A stretch of 9,684 nucleotides of DNA from Alphaproteobacteria bacterium. Its GTDB lineage: Bacteria > Pseudomonadota > Alphaproteobacteria > CACIAM-22H2. The stretch spans positions 1 through 9,684 of the forward strand of contig VGEI01000108.1 of NCBI GenBank assembly GCA_016869415.1, in the 5' to 3' direction. Shown here piece by piece: positions 1 through 5,577 of this stretch (within the stretch, counting starts at the first letter, position 1; each line of letters starts with the position of its first letter). Made by a program: the position numbers and the translations under genes. Under the pieces are notes generated by a model. The model was not told the DNA's origin. It worked only from the letters and a program-made list of their open reading frames with translations, and did not search any database.

Positions 1-56
1 ATCGGGGCTTCGTTCGTCGGGTTGGACAGGGTGTCCTTGCGCTCGATGCGGCTCAT
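1..56 (-). CDS. Partial CDS, N-terminus only, unknown function
   Basis: An ATG at 54-56 on the minus strand opens a frame that runs off the left edge without a stop. The visible peptide is MSRIERKDTLSNPTNEAP, polar and without a signal peptide or membrane segment. A purine-rich GGGGGA at 61-66 lies 4 bases before the ATG and could serve as ribosome binding site. It follows phoB on the same strand after a gap of about 100 bases, so it could be read through from the pho operon, but it need not be related to phosphate. Eighteen codons are too few to identify a family. In such GC-rich DNA an open frame this short could be chance, and the plus strand is also open here in one frame. Confidence 0.4.
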   Translation of the reverse strand, partial: MSRIERKDTLSNPTNEAP

Positions 57-66
57 GCGTTCCCCC

Positions 67-101
67 AAAAATCGCAGCGTCCTTGAAGGGCTAAGGCGAT
101 T
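67..101 (-). terminator. Candidate terminator-like hairpin after phoB
   Basis: On the minus strand AATCGC (101-96) can pair with GCGATT (75-70). AGC (92-90) can stack inside it with GCT (78-76), leaving a 3-base bulge on one side. The 3' arm runs into a row of five Ts (71-67), two of them within the stem. This is the shape of a weak Rho-independent terminator, and it is the only candidate after phoB. It also sits just before the ribosome binding site of the next putative gene, so it could instead be a leader structure. The stem is short and interrupted, so the call is tentative. Confidence 0.3.
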
Positions 102-159
102 GTTGAACTCTTGTAACAGCGGCGAGTGTAGCGCTGGCCAGCAGGGGAAGGCTATCGGA

Positions 160-876
160 TTACTGCGAAAGTTCGTCGAGGGCGTAGCCAGCTGAGCGAA
201 CCGTACGGATGATGTCCACGTCCTCGGGGCCGTTGAGGGCCTTGCGCAGGCGGCGGATATGGACGTCGACCGTGCGAGCCTCGACATAGATGTCCCGGCC
301 CCAGACCGCGTCGAGCAGCTGTTCGCGGCTGTAGACGCGGCCGGGACGTTCCATCAGGAAACGCAGCAGCCGGTATTCGGTCGGCCCGAGATGCACCGGC
401 CGCCCATCACGCAGTACGCGGTGCGAGACGAGATCCATGACTACGCCGGCATAGGTCAGCAGGTCGCCGGTCGTCGATGGCTTGGCTCGGCGCAGAACGG
501 CGCGTATACGCGCGATCAGCTCCGATGGGCTGAATGGTTTGGCAATGTAGTCATCGGCTCCGACCTCGAGGCCGCGTACCCGGTCGGCTTCCTCGCTGCG
601 CGCCGTGAGCATGATGATCGGCAGGTCGCGGGTCTCCGGCCTGCGCCGCAACCGGCGGCAGATCTCGAGGCCCGAGACGTGCGGCAGCATCCAGTCGAGG
701 ACCACCAGGTCCGGCTTGTGGTCGGCGATCGCTTCGAGTGCGGCCTCGCCGTCCGCGGCAACAACCACGCCGAAGCCCTCCTTTTCCAGGTTGTAGCGCA
801 GGATCTCGACTAGAGCCGACTCGTCCTCGACCACGAGGATCTGCAACTTGCTGCCGGCGATTCCGGAATCAGCCAT
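160..876 (-). CDS. phoB: Phosphate regulon response regulator PhoB
   Basis: OmpR/PhoB-family transcription factor that, when phosphorylated by PhoR, binds Pho boxes and activates phosphate-starvation genes. Counted from the ATG at 876 (238 residues), the receiver domain spans about residues 12-130. It has the acidic pair E17-D18, phosphoacceptor D61 in LDWMLP, T91 and K113 in the KPF motif. The winged-helix DNA-binding domain spans about 140-235, with TEYRLL, the VDVHIRRLRKAL recognition region and a terminal RTVRSAGYAL hairpin. The start at 876 is preferred because GAGGGG lies 4 bases upstream. The ATG at 888 is a real alternative: it gives 242 residues and overlaps the phoU stop as ATGA, which would suit translational coupling. 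It is the last gene of the pst cluster and so probably controlled by the Pho box before pstS. PhoB is distinguished from other OmpR-type regulators mainly by its neighbours and its close sequence fit. Confidence 0.96.
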   Translation of the reverse strand: MADSGIAGSKLQILVVEDESALVEILRYNLEKEGFGVVVAADGEAALEAIADHKPDLVVLDWMLPHVSGLEICRRLRRRPETRDLPIIMLTARSEEADRVRGLEVGADDYIAKPFSPSELIARIRAVLRRAKPSTTGDLLTYAGVVMDLVSHRVLRDGRPVHLGPTEYRLLRFLMERPGRVYSREQLLDAVWGRDIYVEARTVDVHIRRLRKALNGPEDVDIIRTVRSAGYALDELSQ

Positions 877-884
877 GGATCCCC

Positions 885-1607
885 TCATCGCCCGGCGCCG
901 GCTGGTTTCACAACCGTGAAACTCGTCTCGTCATGCTTGGGCCGTGCTTCACGCAGCGGCCGGCCCTCGACCAGGAAGTAGATGGTCTCAGCGATGTTGG
1001 TGGCGTGGTCCCCGATGCGCTCGATGTTCTTGGCGATGAACAGCAGGTGGGTGGAGGCGGTAATGTTACGCGCGTCCTCCATCATATAGGTCAGCAGCTC
1101 GCGGAACAGGCTCGAATACATCTCGTCGAGTTCCTCGTCACGGCTCCATACGCGCACGGCCCTGGGCACGTCGCCGTTCACGTAGGCGTCGAGCACGTCT
1201 TTGATCATTTCCTTGACCACCTGGCCCATGCGCGGGATGGCGTGAACCGGGCGCACCGGTGCCAGCTGGTTGAGCGCGATGGCCCGCTTGGCGACGTTTG
1301 CCGCATAGTCCGCGACGCGCTCGAGGTCGGCACTGATCTTGAGCGCCGATAGGATGGCGCGCAGATCGACCGCGACCGGCTGCCGCAGGGCCATGATATG
1401 CACGACCAGGTCGTCGACCTCGCGCTCCAGGTCGTCCACCTTCTGGTCGCCGCGCACAGTGGCCGAGGCGCGCTCGGTGTCGCGGTCGGCGACGGCTTGG
1501 ATGGCGTCGGCGAGTTGCTGCTCAGCGAGACCGCCCATGCGGGCGATCAGGCTCTGCAGGCGCTTGAGCTCCTCGTCGAAGGTCTTGGCCGTGTGTTGCA
1601 TCGGCAT
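885..1607 (-). CDS. phoU: Phosphate signalling protein PhoU
   Basis: Cytoplasmic, peripheral-membrane regulator that links the state of the Pst transporter to PhoR and keeps the Pho regulon off when phosphate is plentiful. The 240-residue length is normal for the family. It shows two tandem three-helix PhoU domains, about residues 15-110 and 120-215. Each carries the metal-binding E-x-x-x-D type signature: E96/D100 in LERVADYAANV and E196/D200 in IERIGDHATNI. There is no signal peptide or membrane helix. The ATG at 1607 is preceded by AGGAG 9 bases upstream. A second in-frame ATG lies two codons later but is less well placed. The gene begins 20 bases after pstB, and its stop overlaps the alternative phoB ATG. 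The short tail after residue 215 is charged and probably disordered. Confidence 0.97.
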   Translation of the reverse strand: MPMQHTAKTFDEELKRLQSLIARMGGLAEQQLADAIQAVADRDTERASATVRGDQKVDDLEREVDDLVVHIMALRQPVAVDLRAILSALKISADLERVADYAANVAKRAIALNQLAPVRPVHAIPRMGQVVKEMIKDVLDAYVNGDVPRAVRVWSRDEELDEMYSSLFRELLTYMMEDARNITASTHLLFIAKNIERIGDHATNIAETIYFLVEGRPLREARPKHDETSFTVVKPAGAGR

Positions 1608-1627
1608 ATCCCGGTTCTCCTCAGCCG

Positions 1628-2485
1628 TCAGCCGAACCTGCCGGTGACGTAGTCCTCAGTCTGTTTCTTGCCGGGCTTGGTGAAGATTGTCGCCGTCTCG
1701 TCGTACTCGACGAGCTCGCCCAAGTACATGAAGGCCGTGTAGTCGGCAGTGCGCGCCGCCTGCTGCATGTTGTGGGTGACGATGGCGATGCAGTAGTCGG
1801 AGCGCAGCTCGTGGATCAGATCCTCGATCTTGGAGGTCGAGATCGGATCGAGCGCCGAGGCCGGTTCGTCGAGTAGCAGGATCTCCGGCCGTAGGGCGAT
1901 AGCCCGCGCAATGCACAGCCGCTGCTGCTGGCCGCCGGACAGGCCTAAACCGCTCTGCCGTAACTTGTCTTTGACCTCGTTCCACAGGGCGGCACGCTGC
2001 AACGCTTCCTCGACGCGTACATCGAGTTCGGCCGCAGGCGGCTTCTCATAGAGCCGGATACCGAACGCGATGTTGTCGTAGATCGACATCGGGAAGGGCG
2101 TCGGCTTCTGGAAGACCATGCCGACCTTGGCGCGCAGCAGGTTGATGTCGTAGTCGGCGGCCAGAGCGTTGCGGCCGTCGATCAGGATCTCGCCCTCGGC
2201 GCGCTGCTCGGGGTAAAGCGTGTAGATGCGGTTGAGCATGCGCAGCAGTGTAGATTTGCCGCAGCCCGAGGGACCGATGAACGCCGTGACACGCCGGTCG
2301 TAGAGCGGCAGCGAGATATTCTTGATCGCCTCGAACTTCTTATAGAAGAAGCGGACGTTGCGGATATCGGCCTTGACCGCTGGGTCAGGCACGGCACCGG
2401 GCGCGTGGCCCGCTGGCGGCACAGCAGGACGGGCGAGCGGCGGCAGGGCATCGCTGGGACGAGCGGGAGAGAGAATAGCGGTCAT
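1628..2485 (-). CDS. pstB: Phosphate ABC transporter ATP-binding protein PstB
   Basis: ATPase subunit of the high-affinity PstSCAB phosphate importer; it acts on the cytoplasmic face of the membrane, docked to PstC and PstA. In the 285-residue product all ABC motifs are intact: Walker A GPSGCGKST at 71-79, Q-loop Q126 in VFQKPTPFPMSIYDN, signature LSGGQ at 182-186, Walker B ILLLDE at 202-207, D-loop SALD at 210-213 and switch H238. The PTPFPMSIYDN stretch and the long helical insert typical of PstB separate it from other ABC ATPases. The ATG at 2485 overlaps the pstA stop as ATGA. The first ~37 residues are a Pro/Ala-rich extension before the core (ADIRNVRFFYKKF), roughly 25-30 residues longer than E. 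coli PstB. A GTG at 2392 would give a more usual length but has no visible ribosome binding site. Confidence 0.97.
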   Translation of the reverse strand: MTAILSPARPSDALPPLARPAVPPAGHAPGAVPDPAVKADIRNVRFFYKKFEAIKNISLPLYDRRVTAFIGPSGCGKSTLLRMLNRIYTLYPEQRAEGEILIDGRNALAADYDINLLRAKVGMVFQKPTPFPMSIYDNIAFGIRLYEKPPAAELDVRVEEALQRAALWNEVKDKLRQSGLGLSGGQQQRLCIARAIALRPEILLLDEPASALDPISTSKIEDLIHELRSDYCIAIVTHNMQQAARTADYTAFMYLGELVEYDETATIFTKPGKKQTEDYVTGRFG

Positions 2486-3324
2486 CTCTTCACAGTGCTC
2501 CAGCTAGCGATGACGCGAGCGCCGATGTTTAGGGTGAGAATGACGAAGGTGATCAGCAGGGCGCCACCCCAGGCGAGCGACTGCCAGTCGCTGTAGGGGC
2601 TCAGCGCGAACTGGAAGATCACAACAGGCAGATTGGCCATCGGCGCGTTGAGGTCCGTGCTCCAGAACTGGTTGTTAAGTGCCGTGAAGAGCAGGGGGGC
2701 CGTCTCGCCGCTGATCCGAGCCACCGCGAGCATGATGCCGGTGACGATGCCCTGCAGCGCCGCACGATAGGAGATTTGCACCACGGCGCGCCATTTTGGC
2801 GCGCCCAGCGCTGCTGCAGCCTCGCGCAGAGAATCTGGGACGAGGCGCAGCATATCCTCGGTGGTACGCACCACCACCGGTACCACGATGATGGCGAGTG
2901 CGAGGGCGCCGGCCCAGCCGGAGAAATGGCCGACACGGACGACCACAATCTCGTAGACGAACAGGCCGACGATGATCGAAGGAGCGCTCAACAGGATGTC
3001 GTTGATGAAGCGGATCACCTCGGCCAGCCGGCTGCCACGGCTGTACTCGGCGAGATAGGTGCCGGCCAGGATACCAACCGGCGTGCCGATCAGGGTCGCC
3101 AGGGCCGTCATGATGAAGCTGCCATAGATGGCGTTGAGCAGGCCGCCGCGGCTGCCCGGTGGCGGCGTCATCTGGGTAAACAGATCGGCGGTGAGCGCGC
3201 TGAGGCCTTGGGTCAGCAGCGTGATGAGAATGGCAGCCAGCCAAGCTAGGCCGCACACCGTGGCGGCGAGAGAGAGGCCGAGTGCCACCTGATTGGCGAG
3301 CTTACGGCGCTGGTAGCGTGTCAC
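2482..3324 (-). CDS. pstA: Phosphate ABC transporter permease PstA
   Basis: Integral-membrane permease that pairs with PstC to form the phosphate channel. Read from the GTG at 3324 the product is 280 residues, starting MTRYQRRKLANQVAL, a typical PstA N-terminus. About six hydrophobic segments are visible, near residues 13-38, 66-93, 104-128, 137-155, 190-214 and 247-270. The cytoplasmic coupling loop that contacts PstB is clear as REAAAALGAPKW (167-178), followed by ISGETAPLLFTA. The frame stays open upstream to a TTG at 3381, but those extra 19 residues are an out-of-frame reading of the end of pstC and look nothing like PstA. The GTG lies 4 bases after the pstC stop and lacks a strong ribosome binding site, so translation is probably coupled to pstC. 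Its own stop overlaps the pstB start. Confidence 0.95.
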   Translation of the reverse strand: MTRYQRRKLANQVALGLSLAATVCGLAWLAAILITLLTQGLSALTADLFTQMTPPPGSRGGLLNAIYGSFIMTALATLIGTPVGILAGTYLAEYSRGSRLAEVIRFINDILLSAPSIIVGLFVYEIVVVRVGHFSGWAGALALAIIVVPVVVRTTEDMLRLVPDSLREAAAALGAPKWRAVVQISYRAALQGIVTGIMLAVARISGETAPLLFTALNNQFWSTDLNAPMANLPVVIFQFALSPYSDWQSLAWGGALLITFVILTLNIGARVIASWSTVKR

Positions 3325-3328
3325 GGAG

Positions 3329-4309
3329 TCATGTTCCCAGGCCGCGTTGCAGGCGCTGTAGCATGAGCTTGGCCAGCACAAGCACGCTGAAGGTGATGAG
3401 GAAAAGGATCAGGCCGAGCGCGACCAGCGACGAGAGATAGATGTCCGTTGTCGCCTCTGCGAACTCGTTGGCGAGGGCGGCCGAGATTGTGGTGCCAGGG
3501 GCGAACAACGACGCGTGAATGCGGTGAGCATTGCCGATGACGAAGGTCACGGCCATCGTCTCTCCTAGCGCCCGGCCGAGGCCGAGCATGATGCCGCCCA
3601 TCATGCCGCTGCGCGTGTAGGGCAGGACGACGCTCCACACTACCTCCCAGGTGGTGGCGCCGAGGCCGTAGGCCGATTCTTTAAGCAGGGCCGGCACGGC
3701 CTCGAAGACGTCGCGCATCACAGAGGCGATGAAGGGCAGCACCATGATCGCGAGGATGAGGCCGGCGGTGAACACGCCGATTCCCAGCGGTGGGCCGGCG
3801 AAGAGGAAACCGACGCCTGGCAGGCTGCCAAGCGACTCGATGAGGAGCGGCTGGGCGGTCTCTTGCAGCAGGGGAGCGAGTACGAATAGGCCCCAGATGC
3901 CGTAGATGATGCTGGGGATGCCGGCAAGCAGTTCGATCGCCGTGCCGATCGGCCGCTTGAGCCAGGGAGGACAGAGCTCGGTGATGAACAGCGCAATGCC
4001 GAAGCTGATCGGTACAGCGATCAGCATGGCGATGGCTGAGGTGACAAGGGTGCCGTAGATCGGCGCTAGCGCGCCGAACTCGTCGGTGACCGGGTTCCAT
4101 TCCTCGGTAACCAGGAAGCCCAGCTTGAACTTCGCGAGTGCCGGCGCAGCTCCATCCACCAGGGCGACGATTACGCCGCCGAGTAGGACGAGCACCAGCA
4201 GCGCAAAGAGCGCTGTGCCGAGGCGGAAGGCGGTGTCGTAGCGCTTCTGGCTGCGAGCCCAGTAGCCAATGCGCGCCTCGAAGCCACTGCTGGCGGCGAT
4301 GCCAGTCAT
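3329..4309 (-). CDS. pstC: Phosphate ABC transporter permease PstC
   Basis: Integral-membrane partner of PstA in the phosphate channel; 326 residues, close to the family norm. Hydrophobic segments fall near residues 30-51, 84-109, 121-146, 178-196, 237-258 and 292-314. PstC hallmarks include PIYGTL, ELLAGIPSIIYGIWGLF (126-142), the coupling loop KESAYGLGATTWEVV (210-224) and GRALGETMAVTFVIGN (245-260). The ATG at 4309 is the only plausible start: no other ATG, GTG or TTG appears in the first part of the frame. No Shine-Dalgarno sequence lies in the 10 bases before it. Instead a strong hairpin ends 10 bases upstream, which may limit translation relative to pstS. It is separated from pstS by 70 bases, the only sizeable gap inside the transporter genes. 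Confidence 0.97.
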   Translation of the reverse strand: MTGIAASSGFEARIGYWARSQKRYDTAFRLGTALFALLVLVLLGGVIVALVDGAAPALAKFKLGFLVTEEWNPVTDEFGALAPIYGTLVTSAIAMLIAVPISFGIALFITELCPPWLKRPIGTAIELLAGIPSIIYGIWGLFVLAPLLQETAQPLLIESLGSLPGVGFLFAGPPLGIGVFTAGLILAIMVLPFIASVMRDVFEAVPALLKESAYGLGATTWEVVWSVVLPYTRSGMMGGIMLGLGRALGETMAVTFVIGNAHRIHASLFAPGTTISAALANEFAEATTDIYLSSLVALGLILFLITFSVLVLAKLMLQRLQRGLGT

Positions 4310-4319
4310 GCGCAGAGCC

Positions 4320-4346
4320 GGAAGGGCGGCGTGAGGCCGCCCTTCC
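4320..4346 (-). promoter_or_regulatory. Strong stem-loop just upstream of pstC
   Basis: A perfect 11-base-pair inverted repeat with a 5-base loop. On the transcript GGAAGGGCGGC (4346-4336) pairs with GCCGCCCUUCC (4330-4320). It is very GC-rich, and no U-run follows, so it is not a normal intrinsic terminator. It ends only 10 bases before the pstC ATG, within reach of an initiating ribosome. Likely roles are protecting the 3' end of a processed pstS message or damping pstC translation, so that the binding protein is made in excess over the permease. Its presence is seen directly; its function is inferred. Confidence 0.7.
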
Positions 4347-4370
4347 TTCGCTGTCGGTGTTGAGGCGAAG
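4346..4370 (-). promoter_or_regulatory. Second stem-loop right after pstS
   Basis: CTTCGC (4370-4365) and GCGAAG (4351-4346) form a 6-base-pair inverted repeat around a 13-base loop, starting 10 bases after the pstS stop. It abuts the stronger hairpin at 4320-4346 and shares its first base, so the two would stack or compete. Together they fill most of the pstS-pstC spacer. On its own this stem is weak and could be chance. Confidence 0.4.
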
Positions 4371-4379
4371 AACTCAGGC

Positions 4380-5426
4380 TTACATCCCCGCGGCGCCGAC
4401 CCAGACTGGCTTGCCGTCAGGTCCGGTGATCGTGCGCCAAGTCTGCTGCACCATCTGCACGACCTTGGGCGGCATCGGCACGTAGTCGAGGCTGTCGGCT
4501 ATCGCGCCGCCGTTCTTGTACGACCAATCGAGGAACTGCAAAACCTGCCTGCTGGCGTTGACCTTGTCAGTCTTCTGGTACATCAGGATGAAGGTGGCGC
4601 CAGTAATCGGCCAGCTCTTCTTGCCAGGCTGGTCGGTGAGTAGCAGGTTGAAGCCGGGCGCCTTCTCCCACTCGGCGGAGGCGGCGGCCGACTGGAAGCT
4701 CTCGCTGTCGGGGGCGACGAACTCACCATCGCGGTTGCGCATCAGGGCGTGGGCCATCTTGTTCTGTTTGGCATAGGCATACTCGACATAGCCGATGGCG
4801 CCGTTGGTGCGCTGCGTGGTGACGGCGACACCTTCATTGCCCTTGCCACCGAGGCCGGTTGGCCACTTGATCGAGGTGCTAGCACCGACCTTCTCCTTCC
4901 ACTCCGGGCTCACCTTGGACAAGTACTCGGCGAAGATGAAGGTCGTGCCCGAACCGTCCGAACGGTGCACCACGGCGATGGCTTGGTTCGGTAGGGCGAG
5001 GCCTGGATTGAGATCGACGAGCGGTTTGTCGTTCCACTTGGTGATTTTGCCGAAAAAGATGTCGGCAAGGACCGGCCCGGTCAGCTTGAGCCGGCCCGGC
5101 TCGATGCCCCGGATGTTGACCACCGGCACGACGCCGCCTATCACCATGGGAAACTGGACGAGGCCCGATTCCTTCAGCTCATCGGCCGGCAGCGGCATGT
5201 CGGTGGCACCGAAGTCGACGGTCTTGCTTTTGATCTGCTTGATGCCGCCGCCCGAGCCGATCGACTGGTAGTTCACCTTGATGCCGGCCTGGCCATTAAA
5301 TGCCTCGGCCCACTTGGCGTAGAGCGGATAGGGGAAGGTGGCGCCGGCACCGTCGATCTGCTGGGCGCCTGCAGGCGCGGATAGAAGGGTCGCGACGGCC
5401 GCGGCAGCCAGAATTCTCTTGAGCAT
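4380..5426 (-). CDS. pstS: Periplasmic phosphate-binding protein PstS
   Basis: High-affinity phosphate receptor that delivers phosphate to PstC-PstA from the periplasm. The 348-residue precursor starts with a Sec signal peptide, MLKRILAAAAVATLLSAPAGA, probably cut after A21. The mature part begins QQIDGAGATFPYPLYAKW. The phosphate pocket is intact by comparison with E. coli PstS: GATFP (28-32), SGGGI (58-62), D76 in DFGATDMPL, and RSDGSGTT (155-162). The C-terminal SLDYVPMP near 312-319 is also typical. The ATG at 5426 has GGAG 7 bases upstream and opens exactly at the signal peptide. A GTG at 5504 in the same frame is rejected because it falls on the promoter -10 region and would bury the signal peptide. 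It is the first gene after the Pho box and the first of the transporter operon. Confidence 0.97.
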   Translation of the reverse strand: MLKRILAAAAVATLLSAPAGAQQIDGAGATFPYPLYAKWAEAFNGQAGIKVNYQSIGSGGGIKQIKSKTVDFGATDMPLPADELKESGLVQFPMVIGGVVPVVNIRGIEPGRLKLTGPVLADIFFGKITKWNDKPLVDLNPGLALPNQAIAVVHRSDGSGTTFIFAEYLSKVSPEWKEKVGASTSIKWPTGLGGKGNEGVAVTTQRTNGAIGYVEYAYAKQNKMAHALMRNRDGEFVAPDSESFQSAAASAEWEKAPGFNLLLTDQPGKKSWPITGATFILMYQKTDKVNASRQVLQFLDWSYKNGGAIADSLDYVPMPPKVVQMVQQTWRTITGPDGKPVWVGAAGM

Positions 5427-5455
5427 CGTCACACTCCGTAGCAAGGGAGAGGGGC

Positions 5456-5471
5456 GGGGGCTCATGCCCCC
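5456..5471 (-). promoter_or_regulatory. GC-rich hairpin in the pstS leader
   Basis: GGGGGC (5471-5466) and GCCCCC (5461-5456) form a perfect 6-base-pair stem with a 4-base loop, ATGA, on the transcript. It lies in the untranslated leader about 30 bases before the pstS start and clear of its ribosome binding site. No U-run follows. A stabilising 5' hairpin for an abundant message is one possible role; this is inference. Confidence 0.45.
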
Positions 5472-5503
5472 AAGACCGCGGACGCTAGTCGTCTGACGGG
5501 ACA

Positions 5504-5512
5504 CTTATGCTA
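5504..5512 (-). promoter_or_regulatory. Candidate -10 region of the pstS promoter
   Basis: Downstream of the Pho box the minus strand reads TAGCATAAG. Either TAGCAT (5512-5507) or CATAAG (5509-5504) matches the -10 consensus at four of six positions. CATAAG starts 10 bases after the 18-base Pho box, the spacing expected where PhoB replaces a -35 element. No good -35 is present, as usual for PhoB-dependent promoters. Transcription would begin near 5497-5500, giving a leader of roughly 70 bases. Confidence 0.5.
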
Positions 5513-5519
5513 CGGACGT

Positions 5520-5537
5520 GTGATGGTTTTATGACGC
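5520..5537 (-). promoter_or_regulatory. Pho box (PhoB operator) upstream of pstS
   Basis: The minus strand reads GCGTCATAAAACCATCAC. Against the E. coli-type consensus CTGTCATAWAWCTGTCAY it matches 14 of 18 positions. The first half-site keeps GTCAT and the AT-rich spacer AAAA; the second keeps C and TCAC. The two half-sites are spaced 11 bases apart, one helical turn, as PhoB dimers require. It lies in the phoR-pstS gap and would drive pstSCAB, phoU and phoB. No second Pho box of similar quality was seen beside it. Confidence 0.8.
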
Positions 5538-5577
5538 TCCGGGGCGGTCTGGGATATCTCTCTTTATCTCATTTGCC

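Noticed and set aside
133..142. Perfect 10-base palindrome GCTGGCCAGC after phoB
   Set aside because: It has no loop and no following T-run, and a palindrome of this size is common in GC-rich DNA.
2776..3249. Plus-strand open frame opposite pstA; similar ones opposite phoB, phoU and phoR
   Set aside because: Shadow frames of real genes, with low-complexity or biased composition and no recognisable motif.
3325..3381. Longer PstA reading from TTG 3381
   Set aside because: The extra residues come from the overlapping end of pstC read in another frame and do not resemble PstA.
4320..4346. Hairpin between pstS and pstC as an intrinsic terminator
   Set aside because: No U-run follows the stem and the next gene of the same operon starts 10 bases later.
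5427..5504. Longer PstS reading from GTG 5504
   Set aside because: It would add 26 residues before a textbook signal peptide, and the codon lies in the promoter -10 region.
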